From Azorinus chamasolen (Eukaryota > Mollusca > Bivalvia > Cardiida > Solecurtidae): 64,000 nt of DNA. The translations under genes were made by a program, and so were the position numbers. The stretch spans positions 55,552,484-55,616,483 of the forward strand of contig OY755241.1 in the NCBI GenBank assembly GCA_963576725.1, written 5' to 3'. Positions 32,513 through 43,700 of the stretch are shown here, one piece after another. Position 1 is the first letter of the stretch. Each line of letters starts with the position of its first letter. Below the pieces are notes generated by a model. It saw only the letters and a program-made list of their open reading frames with translations, searched no databases and had not been told where the DNA came from.

Positions 32513-33895
32513 AGAAGTTTGCTAATCACTAACCTTTCTTTTGGATAACATATGTGTACGTTATGGGAATGCTATATACCGTCAGGTAATTGGTATTCCT
32601 ATGGGTACGAATTGTGCACCACTTGTCGCAAATTTGTTGTTTGTACTGATATGAGGGAGATTTCATGTTGCGTTTGAATCCACAATCACAAAAAGATGTT
32701 ATAAAAGCCATCAATGAAACTTCTCAATATTTGGGTGATATTTTAACTTAGATAACCCTTTCTTTGATGCTCTGATTCCAACAATTTATCCTAAAGAACT
32801 CAAATTGAATAAACCTAACCCGTCCGACAATTATGCAGCTTTTCTTGATCTAGACCTTAAAATTGATCATGGAATGATTTCTTCCAATATATATGACATA
32901 GAGATGAGTTCGATTTTAATATTGTAAATTTCCCTCATCTTGACGGGGATGTTTCCCGTGCCCCGACTTACGGGGTTTATATATCTCAACTTATTCGTTT
33001 TGCTAGAGCTTGTTCATCTATTGACGATTTTGATAGTCGAAATTTCATTTTAACTGAAAAGCTGCTTAAGCAAGGATATAGATACTATAAACTAAGAAAA
33101 ACTTTCTCTAAATTTTACTATCGAAATCTCTCACTTATTGGCAAGTACAAATGTATTTCCAAGGCGCTTCTGCGACAAGGTATTTCACATCCTGAATTTT
33201 ATGGTGATGTGATTTACAAACTTCGTAAAATTATTGGACATACCCATTTTCTCACTTTGTTCATCAAATGTGTTAAAAAATCAGTAAAAAGGTATATGAT
33301 ACTATAGTACTACACCATACTGCATGTTTGGTTGTCAGCCCTTTACAGTTGGCAATCACGCTGGCCTCTTTGCATGTACGCCGACAAGAAAGGTTTAGTA
33401 CTCTATGAAGGTGACCTCTTAAATCCAGAAACGGAAGGAGAACGTCGGATATCTGTACTATTTGGTTTTTGTCGTATCCCTTAATTACATTTCAACAGTT
33501 ACTCTGTTTGCAGTTCAATCATTGAATATACTAGCGATAGGTGGATACAGTTTGTTCACTTAAAACGTTTTCGTTATTATACATATGCACTTTACCACTG
33601 CATTTGTCATCGCGGTTGTAGTAGATTAGTCTGAGGGGGAATACGCTTATTTGCACTGTTTGTCTTTTAGGGGGTGGAATAAGTGTGAGGTTGGGCGCCC
33701 CAAAACCGGTTTAACCCCCAGTGACTTTTGTCACTAACCGTTCTAAGGCGGTACATCCATCTTCCCGTAGTGTATGTTTGTTTTGTCTTTGTGCGTCTCT
33801 TGATGTTTTTATAGTATGTACATTTGCTGTTTCCTTGTGTTGCTGTTCGGGCGACTGTTTGTTCTGTATGTGGTGTTTCCTGCATGACTCATTTT
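32485..33895 (+). mobile_element. Penelope-like element, longest fragment (plus)
   Basis: Carries the block VIGIPMGTNCAPLVANLLF (about 32582-32640), a reverse-transcriptase motif, then a Y-x-DD region altered to YLGDIL-like (32725-32745). It continues with LKLNKPNPSDNYAAFLDLDL (from about 32808) and the downstream domains in broken frames, and the full 3' module to CCTGCATGACTCATTTTAT. Stops and frameshifts throughout; inactive. Confidence 0.72.
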
Positions 33896-33899
33896 ATAC

Positions 33900-35770
33900 G
33901 TTTACAGAGTCGTCAAAAGTCGTTATAATGAGGGAATGGGTGAAAGAGGGTTCACAGTATAGGATTTGGTGGAGAAATGATGATTTTAGAAAGTAGGTAC
34001 GCATCTTTATATGTCGCTATGTTAAACAACAATAAGAAACGGAATAAACACAATATGTCCACACTTCATTTGGTCGTGAACCAAGTTGGTCGATTAGTTG
34101 GTCCACATAATATTATTGCATGAACTGCTGATACAGGTTTTAATGCATTTTTAATTTATTTCAATGAAACATTATTCTTGTGCATGACATACTTTTTGAC
34201 TCATCAAGTTTGAATTTCGTTATGCTTCATTGATTTTTCACGGAAATACAGTGATTTTACTTCGAAAATTTCCGGAAATTCAGGTTTTCCGCAGTTTTGT
34301 CAGATTCGCCATTGCAGAGCTATAGCCCACAGAGAAGGGCAAACACTGAGAGAGAAAAGAATGTGCAGCGAACTTTTTATACAGTTTAAAAGAGATTTGA
34401 ATGAGACTTCCTACACATAGTCACTATCGAGTGAACTTGTGCAGGGTGTACGTTTTAATAGATCAGAATTGAAATTGAAGAGTAATGGTCCTTGTTCCAA
34501 TATACCTCGTTGCTGACATGTTGCTGTTCTTAATATGAAAAGGCTTTATTTTATATCAATGTGGGTTCGGGGGGCATTTTGTCTTACCAGCAACTGCGCT
34601 CTAGATAACATTTAGCATTCCATAAAAATCTGCGCATACGTAGACTCTCGTCTGCTTCATCTTTAAAGCTTTACAAACTGGTTTGGTTTCCCATACACAT
34701 GTTGATTGAGTGTCACACAGCTTTTATCCGGATAAGTTACTCGACGTCTTATCTCGATACAGGCTGTTTGAACATGTAAACCACCGGCCAGCATAGCCTA
34801 GGAGATGCGGTGCAGAAATAGCTTCCCTCCTTGGCGCCCAGGATATAATGGATAGTATTATGACTGATTCGTCAGTGTCAGTATGAAGTGAATAACTGGA
34901 TTAAATCCACCGGCGGACAACTAAAGTAACAGAACTGTTAAAATATTGGTCCGCAATGCACCTGCAAAATCGGCGAAAGAGTTTTGGCAAATATAAAAGC
35001 CGACAAACTTTAAATTAGTTTAAGAGCAACGACGTATAGGTTAGATGACATAGTCAAGCGATTCAGAGACGTGTTATTTAGTGAAGGGGTCGTCATCATT
35101 TAACCTTTTCATTGTTGTTTGAGTTGGGTTTAACGTTCCACAAACACAGAAAGATTATACGGAGACGTGGACCTCGGTTTAAAGAAAGTCTGAAAGACTG
35201 GTCGCCGGACCGCTCCATATTTTAGATCTTTTTTGTTTACGAATATTCTGGTCTGCTGCACATTTCAGAATATGCTAAAATATATATATTACAAGTACAA
35301 ATGTTGCTGTAAAAACAGCAAAGGAGAAGCTCCGCGCAAAAAACCCCCCAGACAAATCACAAATGACTCATCTGTCCAGGATCTGCTCTGATTGGTTATG
35401 GAATGATATAGAAATCAAATTCTACAGTTTCTGCCATGGAAAAATCATCGCAGTTTCATTTATTTTGTTAGGGGACCGGGGGGCTATTAAAATATTGGCA
35501 CATTTTTAAAAAAAAAAAAAAAAAAAAAAATATTTCTATAGACAGGGAATCATCAAGGTATTTTATTCTTGTCTAGACAAAACACTAGTCTTTTAAAATA
35601 CTAAAAGATGAATAATTTGTTATTATTGGTACATATATCTGGAAGTATATAAATCTTGAAGTATCTGAATTTCCTGAATGTCCATATGGAAAAACCTCGT
35701 TCGTCGACCTTATTTAAATGATACAATAAAATATGTCATAAGTGGTAATTCATTTATTAAACATATTAGT
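33900..35770. other. No gene recognised
   Basis: Contains a B-type scrap (33900-33942, GTCGTTATAATGAGGGAATG), a SINE-like 3' scrap (35118-35140, GAGTTGGGTTTAACGTTCCA) and a 23-A run at 35508-35530. The rest is unassigned and could hold an undetected 5' exon of the EGF/Ly6 gene. Confidence 0.4.
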
Positions 35771-35774
35771 CGTA

Positions 35775-35928
35775 AAAAACAGGTGGCTGCATAGTACAGG
35801 GCAAAATTAATGCGTAGAACTTCTATAGGCGCTTTCTGTATTACTTTTGTTCTGTTTTAAGCTACCACCTGCCTTACAGACCTAACAATAGACATTTTTG
35901 ATGGCCGCTTACGACAGGCTCTACTGTA
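35775..35928. mobile_element. MITE family G, left end lost
   Basis: Keeps CAGGTGGCTGCATAGTACAG, a damaged apex ACTTCTATAGGCGC and the right end GACAGGCTCTACTGTA. Confidence 0.75.
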
Positions 35929-35929
35929 G

Positions 35930-36825
35930 GCCTAAAGTCGTTTCGTCTTTGACTTGGACTAGGTTCGGGCCGGTTCGACCCGTTTCCGTCCGATTGTTAT
36001 TGTAGTGACAAACAGCACAATGCTTCCCAGAAATACTTTCGTATGGCATTATGACTTATTAGTCTATACAATGTCATAGAAGGGCTTTCGTAAAACAAGT
36101 ACACACAAACAAAAATCTTTATTAATCAGCAGAACTTAGCAATCCACAACATCACCTTATTGGAGAGATTAACAGTGGCAGTTAACTCTGTAAACATATT
36201 GACGTGAACACGAAAAGGAGTGCCCTGTAAAACTCGTGTCCGACAAAATCGCGACATATTCGGATAGTGTAAATATTGTTAATTATAATTATTACCATTG
36301 CATACATCTCAAATATATTTATGAAAAGTATTGAAAATAGAAACTGAATTAACTCATGCAAAGTATACACGTTAATCACGGATACTTGAGCATTGATCAA
36401 AAGGGTTAAAATATAAAATCCGGATCCATGAACCAAAAATATCGTAAATACAATAGGCTCCGCGCCTTTTTAGACAAAAGGCCTGAGAAAATCCTTAAGA
36501 CCTTAGAAATGCCTGATATTTGATTTTTAATATAGAATATATAGGCAGAAAAACGAGGAAAATGCATGAGAATTGAAATTGGTACATAAAAATGTAGGTA
36601 AAAACAGGACATTAGGATTAGACAATAACAAAGTAAAGTGTTTTATTAATTTCACAAAATTGTTACATATATATTCAAGTGTTGATAGGGTCTACTTAAT
36701 TATTTTGGATTCCTTCTCTGAACCGCGGATTCCTAAGTGCCCCGGTCAGGTACGGTAAAGGGACACCCCATCCCTCTACTCCTACCCAGAGAAACGTCTA
36801 ATAGATTATATTAGATGGCATTCTG
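35930..36825. other. No gene recognised
   Basis: AT-rich. No MITE ends and no convincing frame. Confidence 0.4.
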
Positions 36826-36828
36826 TCA

Positions 36829-37060
36829 TTATCCCTTTCCCTTATGTAAGCACATTTTAACGCACCTGCAAACAAAGTACACCCAGATCAGACAACTCCT
36901 ATATGACTGCTCTGCTCTGTTTGCTATGTGTTATATAGATCTGATTCTACAGCTACTTCCTGAGCCAAAATGTCATGTATTCATATGCCATTATAAAAAA
37001 TTCATTAGTATTCATGACGTCATTATTTCCTATTTGAATTATCATCAGGGAAAGGGTTAA
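36829..37060 (+). mobile_element. MITE family A2 (TTAA type)
   Basis: Left TTATCCCTTTCCCTTATGTA, right CATCAGGGAAAGGGTTAA. The hairpin is shortened to CAACTCCTATATGACTGC. Confidence 0.82.
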
Positions 37061-37147
37061 CCTATTCACTTATTTTACTATCATATTACATAGAGTTGAA
37101 CCTCGATATTACAAACTCGGATAACCCGAACTTCTATAGAACTTCGG

Positions 37148-37396
37148 TTAACCCTTCGCTTGCTGAATTTTAAAATACATTTCTCCTTCTTTACCCATGT
37201 CCTGTTGTATAATTACATACATCTTCTCTGTGTACAAGTATTTCGCTGTGCAATCACTGCTGTGGAATGCACTGGTTGCACAATCATTTGTAAATAGAGC
37301 AGACCCTGATGAGACAGCTCCTGCAGGAGCTGTCTCATCTGGGTCTTCACTATTTACAGGTAGGTATATTGATGTGAACAGCAAGCGAAGAGTTAA
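37148..37396 (+). mobile_element. MITE family C (TTAA type), best copy
   Basis: TTAACCCTTCGCTTGCTG and CAGCAAGCGAAGAGTTAA. Complete stem GATGAGACAGCTCC-TGCA-GGAGCTGTCTCATC. Preceded by a family I scrap (37095-37147). Confidence 0.95.
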
Positions 37397-37508
37397 AGAT
37401 TATATCCTTTCACACTTTTGTAACACAAAATTCACCACGTTACATATCTATAAAGACATGCAACAGCTTGATGCAGGTCGCAATTAATGCTGAAAGGTTC
37501 CACGGTAT

Positions 37509-37702
37509 GCATTAAGTAATATCTTCATGAATATTCATCCCCTTGATTTTATAATGTAAACGTTTCAAGGAAATTGCAGGATCTGCTCTACATAAATCCA
37601 TAACCAAACAGAATAGATCATGACCAGGCGGTTCCTATTGGAGGCGCCTGGTCTGTGTCTACTCTGTTTGTGACAAGGCGTTACTGTGAGGGAAAGGGTT
37701 AA
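37509..37702 (-). mobile_element. MITE family A-type, diverged
   Basis: Stem AAACAGAATAGATCATGACC, CAGGCGGTTCCTATTGGAGG, right end GAGGGAAAGGGTTAA. Left end unclear. Confidence 0.65.
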
Positions 37703-37726
37703 TTTAGTGGATGAATTTTATTGTTA

Positions 37727-37941
37727 TTAACCCTTTCCTTCATATAAATGCGTTTTCAAGCATTTGCAAACAGAGTAGGCCTAGATCAGACGGCACCTAT
37801 AGGAGCCGTCTGATCAGGGTCTGCTCTGTTTGCTAATATAATTTGAAATATCTGTTTCTTTACTTTTTAAAATGGTTTCTGTCCACGAATATTCAATAGG
37901 TATTGGAATTTGTAAAATTCATAGAACAGTGACAGGGTTTA
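37727..37941 (+). mobile_element. MITE family A1 (TTAA type)
   Basis: TTAACCCTTTCCTTCATATA at the left; right end decayed (ACAGTGACAGGGTTTA). Stem CAGACGGCACCTATAGGAGC. Confidence 0.88.
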
Positions 37942-37944
37942 GCA

Positions 37945-38230
37945 AACAGTGCAAATCCTTAACTTGGTGAGCAATCTGATCTTGGTATACATGTACACTG
38001 TTTGTACATGCCAGTAAACTCTTTTCCCGCACTCAATGGGCTAAAATTGACTTTTGTAACCTGTTTCGTTTCCACGTGAAGGATCTCTTGCAAAAGAAAT
38101 ACATGCTGGTGATTGGTATAGCAAATACTGCAGACCATTATCAAAGGGCTACTTTAGGGGCATTCTGGTTTGGATCACCGCTATTTGGCCAAACCCCTTT
38201 TTGTGGGATCGCAAGGGTAAATGGGGTCAT
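37945..38230. mobile_element. Degenerate K-like MITE sequence
   Basis: GCAAACAGTGCAAATCCTTA, TGTACACTGTTTGTACATGC and the end GGGATCGCAAGGGTAAATGG resemble K. Boundaries uncertain. Confidence 0.4.
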
Positions 38231-38235
38231 AACAT

Positions 38236-38367
38236 TACAGTAAAACCCCTCTAATACGACCATCTAAAAGAGGTATACTTCTGGGTGGTAGAGGCAGGTG
38301 CACCACCTGCTCATAAAGATACAAATGTTTATTCATTAAGTGGTCGCTTTAGAGGGGTTCTAATGTA
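38236..38367. mobile_element. MITE family H, apex deleted
   Basis: TACAGTAAAACCCCTCTAAT and GCTTTAGAGGGGTTCTAATG. The stem is reduced to GGCAGGTGCACCACCTGC. Confidence 0.82.
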
Positions 38368-38401
38368 CAACATTTAGACAGAGCTGTTGAAAAGACACAT
38401 A

Positions 38402-38545
38402 TACAGTAAAACTCCCTAAACCGGACGTTCAAATTTGTATCAATGCCGGTCTTTAAGACAGGTGGAAGCTTAATGCAGGATGGGAGCTTTCATGGCTCTC
38501 ACCCTGCATTAAGCAACTACCTGCTTGACCATACAATTTTAATCA
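38402..38545. mobile_element. TA-type MITE (H-related), right end lost
   Basis: ACAGTAAAACTCCCTAAACC then CAGGTGGAAGCTTAATGCAG and GGGAGCTTTCATGGCTCTC. Confidence 0.65.
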
Positions 38546-38604
38546 TGTTTTATAATGGCATATGAACAAAGTATATTTTGGCTCAGACAGAAACTGTAGA
38601 AACT

Positions 38605-38813
38605 TACAGTAACACTCCTCTAAACCGGATGTTATATTTAGTATAAAGATCAGTCTTGGAGACAAATGGCAGCTTAATGCGGGGTGAATGTCATGCAGAA
38701 AGCTCCTCTAGCATCTTCCTGCATGATTTTCACCCAACATTAAGCAACCACCTGTCTAGACGTATCTAAATTCTTCTCTTCTAAAATACTGGTTTAGATG
38801 GGATTTTACTGTA
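38605..38813. mobile_element. TA-type MITE (H-related)
   Basis: TACAGTAACACTCCTCTAAA and TTTAGATGGGATTTTACTGT. Core AATGGCAGCTTAATGCGGGG, apex GCTCCTCTAGCATC. Confidence 0.82.
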
Positions 38814-38991
38814 TATCTATATCACAGATATAGAAGTTGGTGGGACAATTAATACAGCAACTGTTTTTGTTCGAGTCTATATTCAAATCGCATATGCAGC
38901 TACAAGTTACCAGTTAATTGTTTACTGGTTCCGTTTGATTTACAAAATTGTGTCTAAATTCGCAACAAGTTCTATTTTCTTATCATTTGCT

Positions 38992-39213
38992 TTAATCCAT
39001 TCCCTCATATGCTACTTTTAGATCCAACCTCTTTGAATAAATTTACCGAAAAGGAGAATTTACTAGAAAAAAGGACACATTTAGAATTGTGGAGATTTGA
39101 AACAATTGTGATAAATACAGCATTTACTCCTAGGAGCAAATGCTCTATGTATCACACTGGTTTCAAAAAGTGACTTTGTTTTAAAGAGACGTCATGTTGA
39201 AGGAATGGGTTAA
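38992..39213 (-). mobile_element. MITE family B (TTAA type)
   Basis: TTAATCCATTCCCTCATATG and TGAAGGAATGGGTTAA. Stem AGCATTTACTCCTAGGAGC. It ends 36 bp before the Ly6 exon at 39249. Confidence 0.88.
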
Positions 39214-39248
39214 TTGTTTGCTGAGAACGAAGTACGTTTGCTTTACAG

Positions 39249-39320
39249 AAATGTTTCAAAGAAGTTGTGGAGACGGACACGGGTGATGCAAATTACGCTT
39301 GGGGCTGTGCCTCGTCACAG
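39249..39320 (+). CDS. EGF/Ly6 gene exon: middle of the first Ly6 domain
   Basis: Acceptor GCTTTACAG, 24 codons, donor GTATCG. The peptide is KCFKEVVETDTGDANYAWGC followed by ASSQ. It aligns with the first third of the exon at 817 (ECFLEHEL...NFNMGC). Phase 0-0, so it splices cleanly to 41277. Too short and cysteine-poor to be certain alone; support comes from the matching phase and from the homologous exon at 817, where the two parts are fused. Confidence 0.65.
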
Positions 39321-39324
39321 GTAT

Positions 39325-40220
39325 CGTCAATATTCCTTAACAATTTTATCTCATGAATGGATAGTCATGTCAGAAATAATGACGTCATAAATGTTTACTG
39401 GCTGACTATAAATGATAGATGAACATATTATGGAAATTGTAGAATCAGACATACAGATGGGGTCGCACTCTGCTTGCAAAAGTTCTAAAAGGCGTCTTTA
39501 TCAGGAAATAATAACAACAAACATATGAAGAAGTACAAACATGGAGGACCTTGCATGAATGTTCATTACAAATTGATTTTATGAAACGAGTTTACTATAA
39601 TAATATGACACGAGCTTTCTATTTATCACATAGCCATTAAAAGTGCCCTAGAAAGTGAAACAGGCTATAGCTGACGCCATTGTTTAAAGCGTCGACGCAA
39701 ATGCAGCCCATCGATTGGCTAACGTTTAAATGACGCCATGCATTGATTCCAGGTGTTGTCTTTAATATTCATTATCGACCGGATTCAAAGTGCTCATTTG
39801 CATAAGAATGCACTAGTACTTTTCCTCGGTTTACGACACTCTGTTTCGGCACTCCCACGCCGAAGATTATGTGATAAATATACTTTCGCCCCAAGTAGTG
39901 ATAAAATATGTACACTTTACTTCATTGGCTGCTACAATGTGCATTTTTCAGTCTGCTATACTAACGCCAAATAGTAGGCAAGCCATCGACCCTTAACTCT
40001 TTCCCTGTTCAATGTTTATTAAGAATTTCAGTACCTACTGACTATTCATGGACAAAATGGGTTTAGTTAAATATGAAAGGTTGAACACTGTAGCCAATTA
40101 AACTGAAGAAAGAGATCTGTTCGTTAGCAAACAGAGCAGACCTTGGCCAGGCGGCACCTATAGGAGCCGCCTGATCTGTGTCTACTCCGTTTGCAGATGT
40201 GTGAAAAGGTAAGGGTTACC
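39325..40220. other. Intron content: nothing, then MITE A1
   Basis: 39325-39990 shows no repeat or frame of note. 39993-40219 is a reversed A1 MITE: TTAACTCTTTCCCTGTTC to GAAAAGGTAAGGGTTAC, stem CCAGGCGGCACCTATAGGAG. Confidence 0.6.
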
Positions 40221-40224
40221 TCCA

Positions 40225-41270
40225 TCATTATTCATGTAGCAAATAATATTATGAATATTGATAAGCTAAATTCTTATGATGGCATATGAACGGAGGAGTG
40301 TTTTGCAAACAAAGCAGATCAAATCCTGCTCACATTCCTCCTTAAGCAGTCGCCCGATCTGGTTATACTCTGTTTTCAAAGGCGTTTAAAGGCACCAACA
40401 TCAAACAAAGCGATGAACAAGTTACTATTGGCATATGTTATACATGTGTATATATAATTAAAGAAATATGATTGAAAAAATGTCTACTTCTTGTTTGCTT
40501 GGTAGGGTAGGTATCTCTTCACAAGACAGTCACTCATACTATAAGATGCCAATATGTCTGTGACGTCACCTTATCAAGTCAAACAGATTCATCAACCCGT
40601 TGTAGAAAATAATCTTTGCTCAAATTCAGATCTGTTTAATTTTGCTTACGTCCAATTCGATTAAGTTTTTGAGAAACAGGGGCGATTTTCGATATAAGTT
40701 TAAATTGACAATCTTCATAATAATGGTAGAACATTACGCTAATTAAGTTTTATGACATTATTGAAAATATGCGTTCATTGCAGGGACTTCCCCTTTAACA
40801 GTGGATTAAACAAATTATATCTCGATGAGATGGGATGCCGGATTACTCGTCGTCTCATCTGGATCAAATTCAGGGGGGGGGTAGCTAGCGATACGCATTT
40901 ACGCACGTGCGTAACGCACGTGCGTAACATCAATCAGAAAAGTGAAAACATTATTATGGCCAAAATTAAACAAAAACTCGAAGGCTATAGGGGTAGACGT
41001 TGATAAACGTTTTGCCTTGTCATGTAAGTTTTAACCAATTTCTTCATATTGACGCATTTTGACGCCTCTGTAAAAGCCACCTTTTGAAATAATTGTGATA
41101 AATAGAGCATTTGCTCCTATAGGATTCTAACAATTCTAAATTTCTCCGAGGGAGCATGCCCCCCGGAACCATATATCTATGTTGCGTACATTACTACGCT
41201 CCTGAAAGTTGTTTACAGATGTTAATTGGGTTGCTTTTAACGGTATAAGCGTTGATACATGTGTTTATTT
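40225..41270. other. Intron content: degenerate repeats and a CACGTG palindrome
   Basis: Hairpin scraps lie at 40300-40390 (A-like) and 40830-40868 (N-like), with a B scrap at 41035-41125. 40899-40928 reads TTACGCACGTGCGTAACGCA plus CGTGCGTAA, a direct and inverted repeat of GCACGTGCGTAAC. The complement of 40705-40738 recurs at 22530. Confidence 0.5.
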
Positions 41271-41276
41271 ATACAG

Positions 41277-41385
41277 CTCTGCAAGCTAGAGGAACACCTG
41301 AAGGAAACAAGTAAACGACTGAGCACGCAAAAATGCTTTCAATGCTGTGATAACAGCTTCTGCACCTTCGGACCCTGTACACAAG
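41277..41385 (+). CDS. EGF/Ly6 gene exon: end of the first Ly6 domain
   Basis: Acceptor TTTATACAG, donor GTATTG after ACACAAG. Peptide LCKLEEHLKETSKRLSTQ, then KCFQCCDNSFCTFGPCTQ. The C-x2-CC-x4-C spacing matches the end of the 817 exon (CYECCDINGCNKHAC). The exon is 109 nt, changing phase 0 to phase 1, exactly what is needed to join the phase-1 EGF exon at 43130. It lacks the Asn usually following the last CN cysteine. Confidence 0.68.
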
Positions 41386-41435
41386 GTATTGACTCCGTTA
41401 ACATTCATGTACCATGAAGCTTGTTACTTTATAAG

Positions 41436-41677
41436 TACAGAAAAACCTCTCTATAACGGCCACTAAATTGTGTTAATTATTTGGTATTTAGGGCATGTGG
41501 CCGCTTAAAGCAAGGTAAAAGTAAAACAGAACGCTCCTATAGGAGCGTTCTGTTTTACTTTCACCTAGCTTTAAGCAGCCACCTGCCTTTAACACAAACT
41601 ACTTGATGTAATTTAGTGGCCGTTATAGAGAGGTTTTACTGTAATTTAGTGGCCGTTATAGAGAGGTTTTACTGTAT
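41436..41677. mobile_element. MITE family E plus a 33-bp direct repeat of its end
   Basis: Full E element 41436-41643 (apex AACGCTCCTATAGGAGCGTT). Its last 33 bp (ATTTAGTGGCCGTTATAGAG...) are repeated at 41644-41677. Confidence 0.92.
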
Positions 41678-41712
41678 TCTTGTAACAGTTAAGCGGCTAT
41701 ATGGATATTACT

Positions 41713-41780
41713 TAGCACTAAATTCTATCATCGCTGTGATGTCAGCTTCTGCAACACCTGGCCCTCCCTGTACACAAGAT
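41713..41780 (+). pseudogene. Decayed duplicate of the Ly6 end exon
   Basis: CGCTGTGATGTCAGCTTCTG, then CCCTGTACACAAGATATTG, mirrors 41315-41390 of the real exon. The leading cysteines are lost and the donor reads AGATATTG. It appears to be a local exon duplication now separated from the parent by MITE E. Confidence 0.55.
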
Positions 41781-41858
41781 ATTGCTTCCCGTTAACAAGT
41801 ATCATAATTATGGCCATATTTACTTTGTGAATGTAATAATTCACAGCTTATGGATATA

Positions 41859-42107
41859 TTAACCCTTTCCTCCATGAATATGCATGTAAGGAATAATGAC
41901 GTCATGGGTAAAATTAATATAATTTGTTATAATAGAACATAGACACGTGAAGTTTTGGCCATGGCAGAAACTGTAGAATCTTATCTCTATTATATCATTA
42001 GCAAACAGAGCAGACTCTGATCAGACAGCTCATATAGGAGCCGTCTGATCTGGGTCTACTCTGTTTGCAAAGGCGTAGAAATGTGTATTTATGGAGTACA
42101 TGGTTAA
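41859..42107 (-). mobile_element. MITE family A2 (TTAA type)
   Basis: TTAACCCTTTCCTCCATGAA and GGAGTACATGGTTAA. Stem GCAAACAGAGCAGACTCTGA, apex CTCATATAGGAG. Confidence 0.9.
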
Positions 42108-42274
42108 TTAACACTATAAACGCCTTTGAAAATAAATGAATATCATTTTCCATCTACCATTTATAATCAATGTACAGCTGATCTAATTCTATGTATTGGT
42201 CTAGATCTAGTGTACAATGATGTTGAAACATTAAATTTGAAATGTGTTCCCAATTCTCGTTTATTCATCCTATT

Positions 42275-42560
42275 TCTGTCCTATGCTATTTGTAGACTTT
42301 TAGACCCAACATCTTTGAATAAATCTACAGAAAAGGAACATTAACTATAGAAAAGGAGAGTTTTAGAATTGTGTAGTCTTGAAACCATTGCTCTATTTAT
42401 CACAATGGTTTAAAAAATGTGAATTTTATAGAGGCAAAAAAGCGTCACTAGGGGGTAAAGTGTTAACCAATTAATTCAAATTAACCGTTAATGCAAACAG
42501 AGCAGGCCTTATCAGACGGCCCTGTAGGAACCTCTGGTTTGTCTCTACCCTGTTTGCAAA
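42275..42560 (-). mobile_element. MITE B (damaged) followed by an A-type hairpin scrap
   Basis: B: TAGACTTTTAGACCCAACAT to GGGGGTAAAGTGTTAA (42466), one stem arm lost. A scrap: 42490-42560, GCAAACAGAGCAGGCC with CGGCCCTGTAGGAACC. Confidence 0.65.
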
Positions 42561-42616
42561 TGGATGGTATACGTTTATATAAATAAAAAGGTTAAAAGAT
42601 TAACTTCTTCATTTCT

Positions 42617-42944
42617 CCAACAAGCCCTATAAGTTATGACCACTCTGTTCGTGACGATTAACCCTTTCACCGCCAATGTCGCATAAATGCACCACAACAA
42701 ATAGTGCAGTCCCAGATCAAACGCCGCCTTTTCAAGGCGGCGTCTGATCAGGGACTTCACTTTTTGTCTCAAACTTTATTTCTATATATGTGCTTTATTC
42801 CTTTGAAATTTGCATTTATTTATCTCATTACCTTATTTTACCAAATGATTTAATAAAAGTGGTTTGCAGACGACAATAAGAAATTTGGCGCCGAAAGGGT
42901 TAAAGAGATTCACTCTTTAGTGGTCACATTATAGGGTTTGGTGG
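42617..42944. mobile_element. MITE J interrupted by MITE D at a TTAA
   Basis: J arms are CCAACAAGCCCTATAAG and CTTTAGTGGTCACATTATAG...GGTTTGGTGG. D fills 42662-42899 between TTAA 42658-42661 and TTAA 42900-42903, with ends CCCTTTCACCGCC / GGCGCCGAAAGGG and the hairpin GCCGCCTTTTCAAGGCGGC. Intact J copies read ATTTTAAAGAG at the same place. Confidence 0.93.
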
Positions 42945-43129
42945 AGAAATGACGATTTTATTATTTGAACATGCGCCTTTATCTGTTGCTCTGAGTTAAA
43001 GTATTTCATCTGTTAAGAGCAGACTACTAAATGCATGACAAAATTCATAGCTGTAAGCTACTTTATGCTTTGTAGACCTCAGTTTGTTGGTCGCGTTAAT
43101 TTTTTCATTTTACTGTAATTCTCTCTTAG

Positions 43130-43237
43130 ATTACTGCTCCAAGGTAACCTGTTATCAGAACTCCACTTGCACGAACACACCGATCGGTCACGTCTGCGCA
43201 TGCCCGGCTGGATATACGGGGAGTCTTTGTGAAACGG
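43130..43237 (+). CDS. EGF/Ly6 gene exon: EGF domain 1
   Basis: Acceptor TCTCTCTTAG. 108 nt, phase 1-1. The peptide reads YCSKVTCYQNSTCTNTPIGH, then VCACPAGYTGSLCE: six cysteines in EGF order (C-x4-C-x5-C-x8-C-x-C-x8-C). There is no DIDE calcium-binding prefix, unlike the later domains. The donor is either ACG|GGT or ACGG|GTTTG; the second keeps phase 1. Confidence 0.85.
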
Positions 43238-43261
43238 GTTTGTAAATTGTCCACTATTATC

Positions 43262-43510
43262 TTAACCCTTTCCCTGTTCTATGTTTATTCCAAATTTCAA
43301 TACCTACTGAATATTTATGAACAAAATAATTATAATTAAATGTGGAAGGTGGTACATTTTAGCCATTTTTGAAAGTAAAAACACAAATCTTTCAAATTCC
43401 ATAAGCAACAGAGTAGACCCTGATCAGACGGCTCCTCTAGGAGCCGTCTGATCTCGGTCTACTCTGTTTGCATATGCGTGAAAACACGTTTATATGAGGG
43501 AAAGGGTTAA
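43262..43510 (-). mobile_element. MITE family A1 (TTAA type)
   Basis: TTAACCCTTTCCCTGTTCTA and TATGAGGGAAAGGGTTAA. Full stem with the apex CGGCTCCTCTAGGAGCCG. Confidence 0.95.
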
Positions 43511-43554
43511 TACTGTTCTAAGACATCCACTAGTTTTGATGGTATTTTTTTGTT

Positions 43555-43700
43555 TAACGCCTCTGTAAAAGTCACTGATTGAAACCATTGTTATAAATAG
43601 CGCATTTGCTCCTATAGGAGCCCCGTGCACAGAAGAACCCCAGGAGACTTCCTTCACGTGTAATTATCTGGACGTCGTGATATGACTGAAAGAAAGACTA
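43555..43700. mobile_element. MITE B scrap joined to a SINE 3' fragment
   Basis: 43555-43620 ends GAGC-like in TTTGCTCCTATAGGAGC. 43621-43690 (GTGCACAGAAGAACCCCAGG, GGACGTCGTGATATGACTG) matches the SINE at 12780-12870. Confidence 0.6.
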
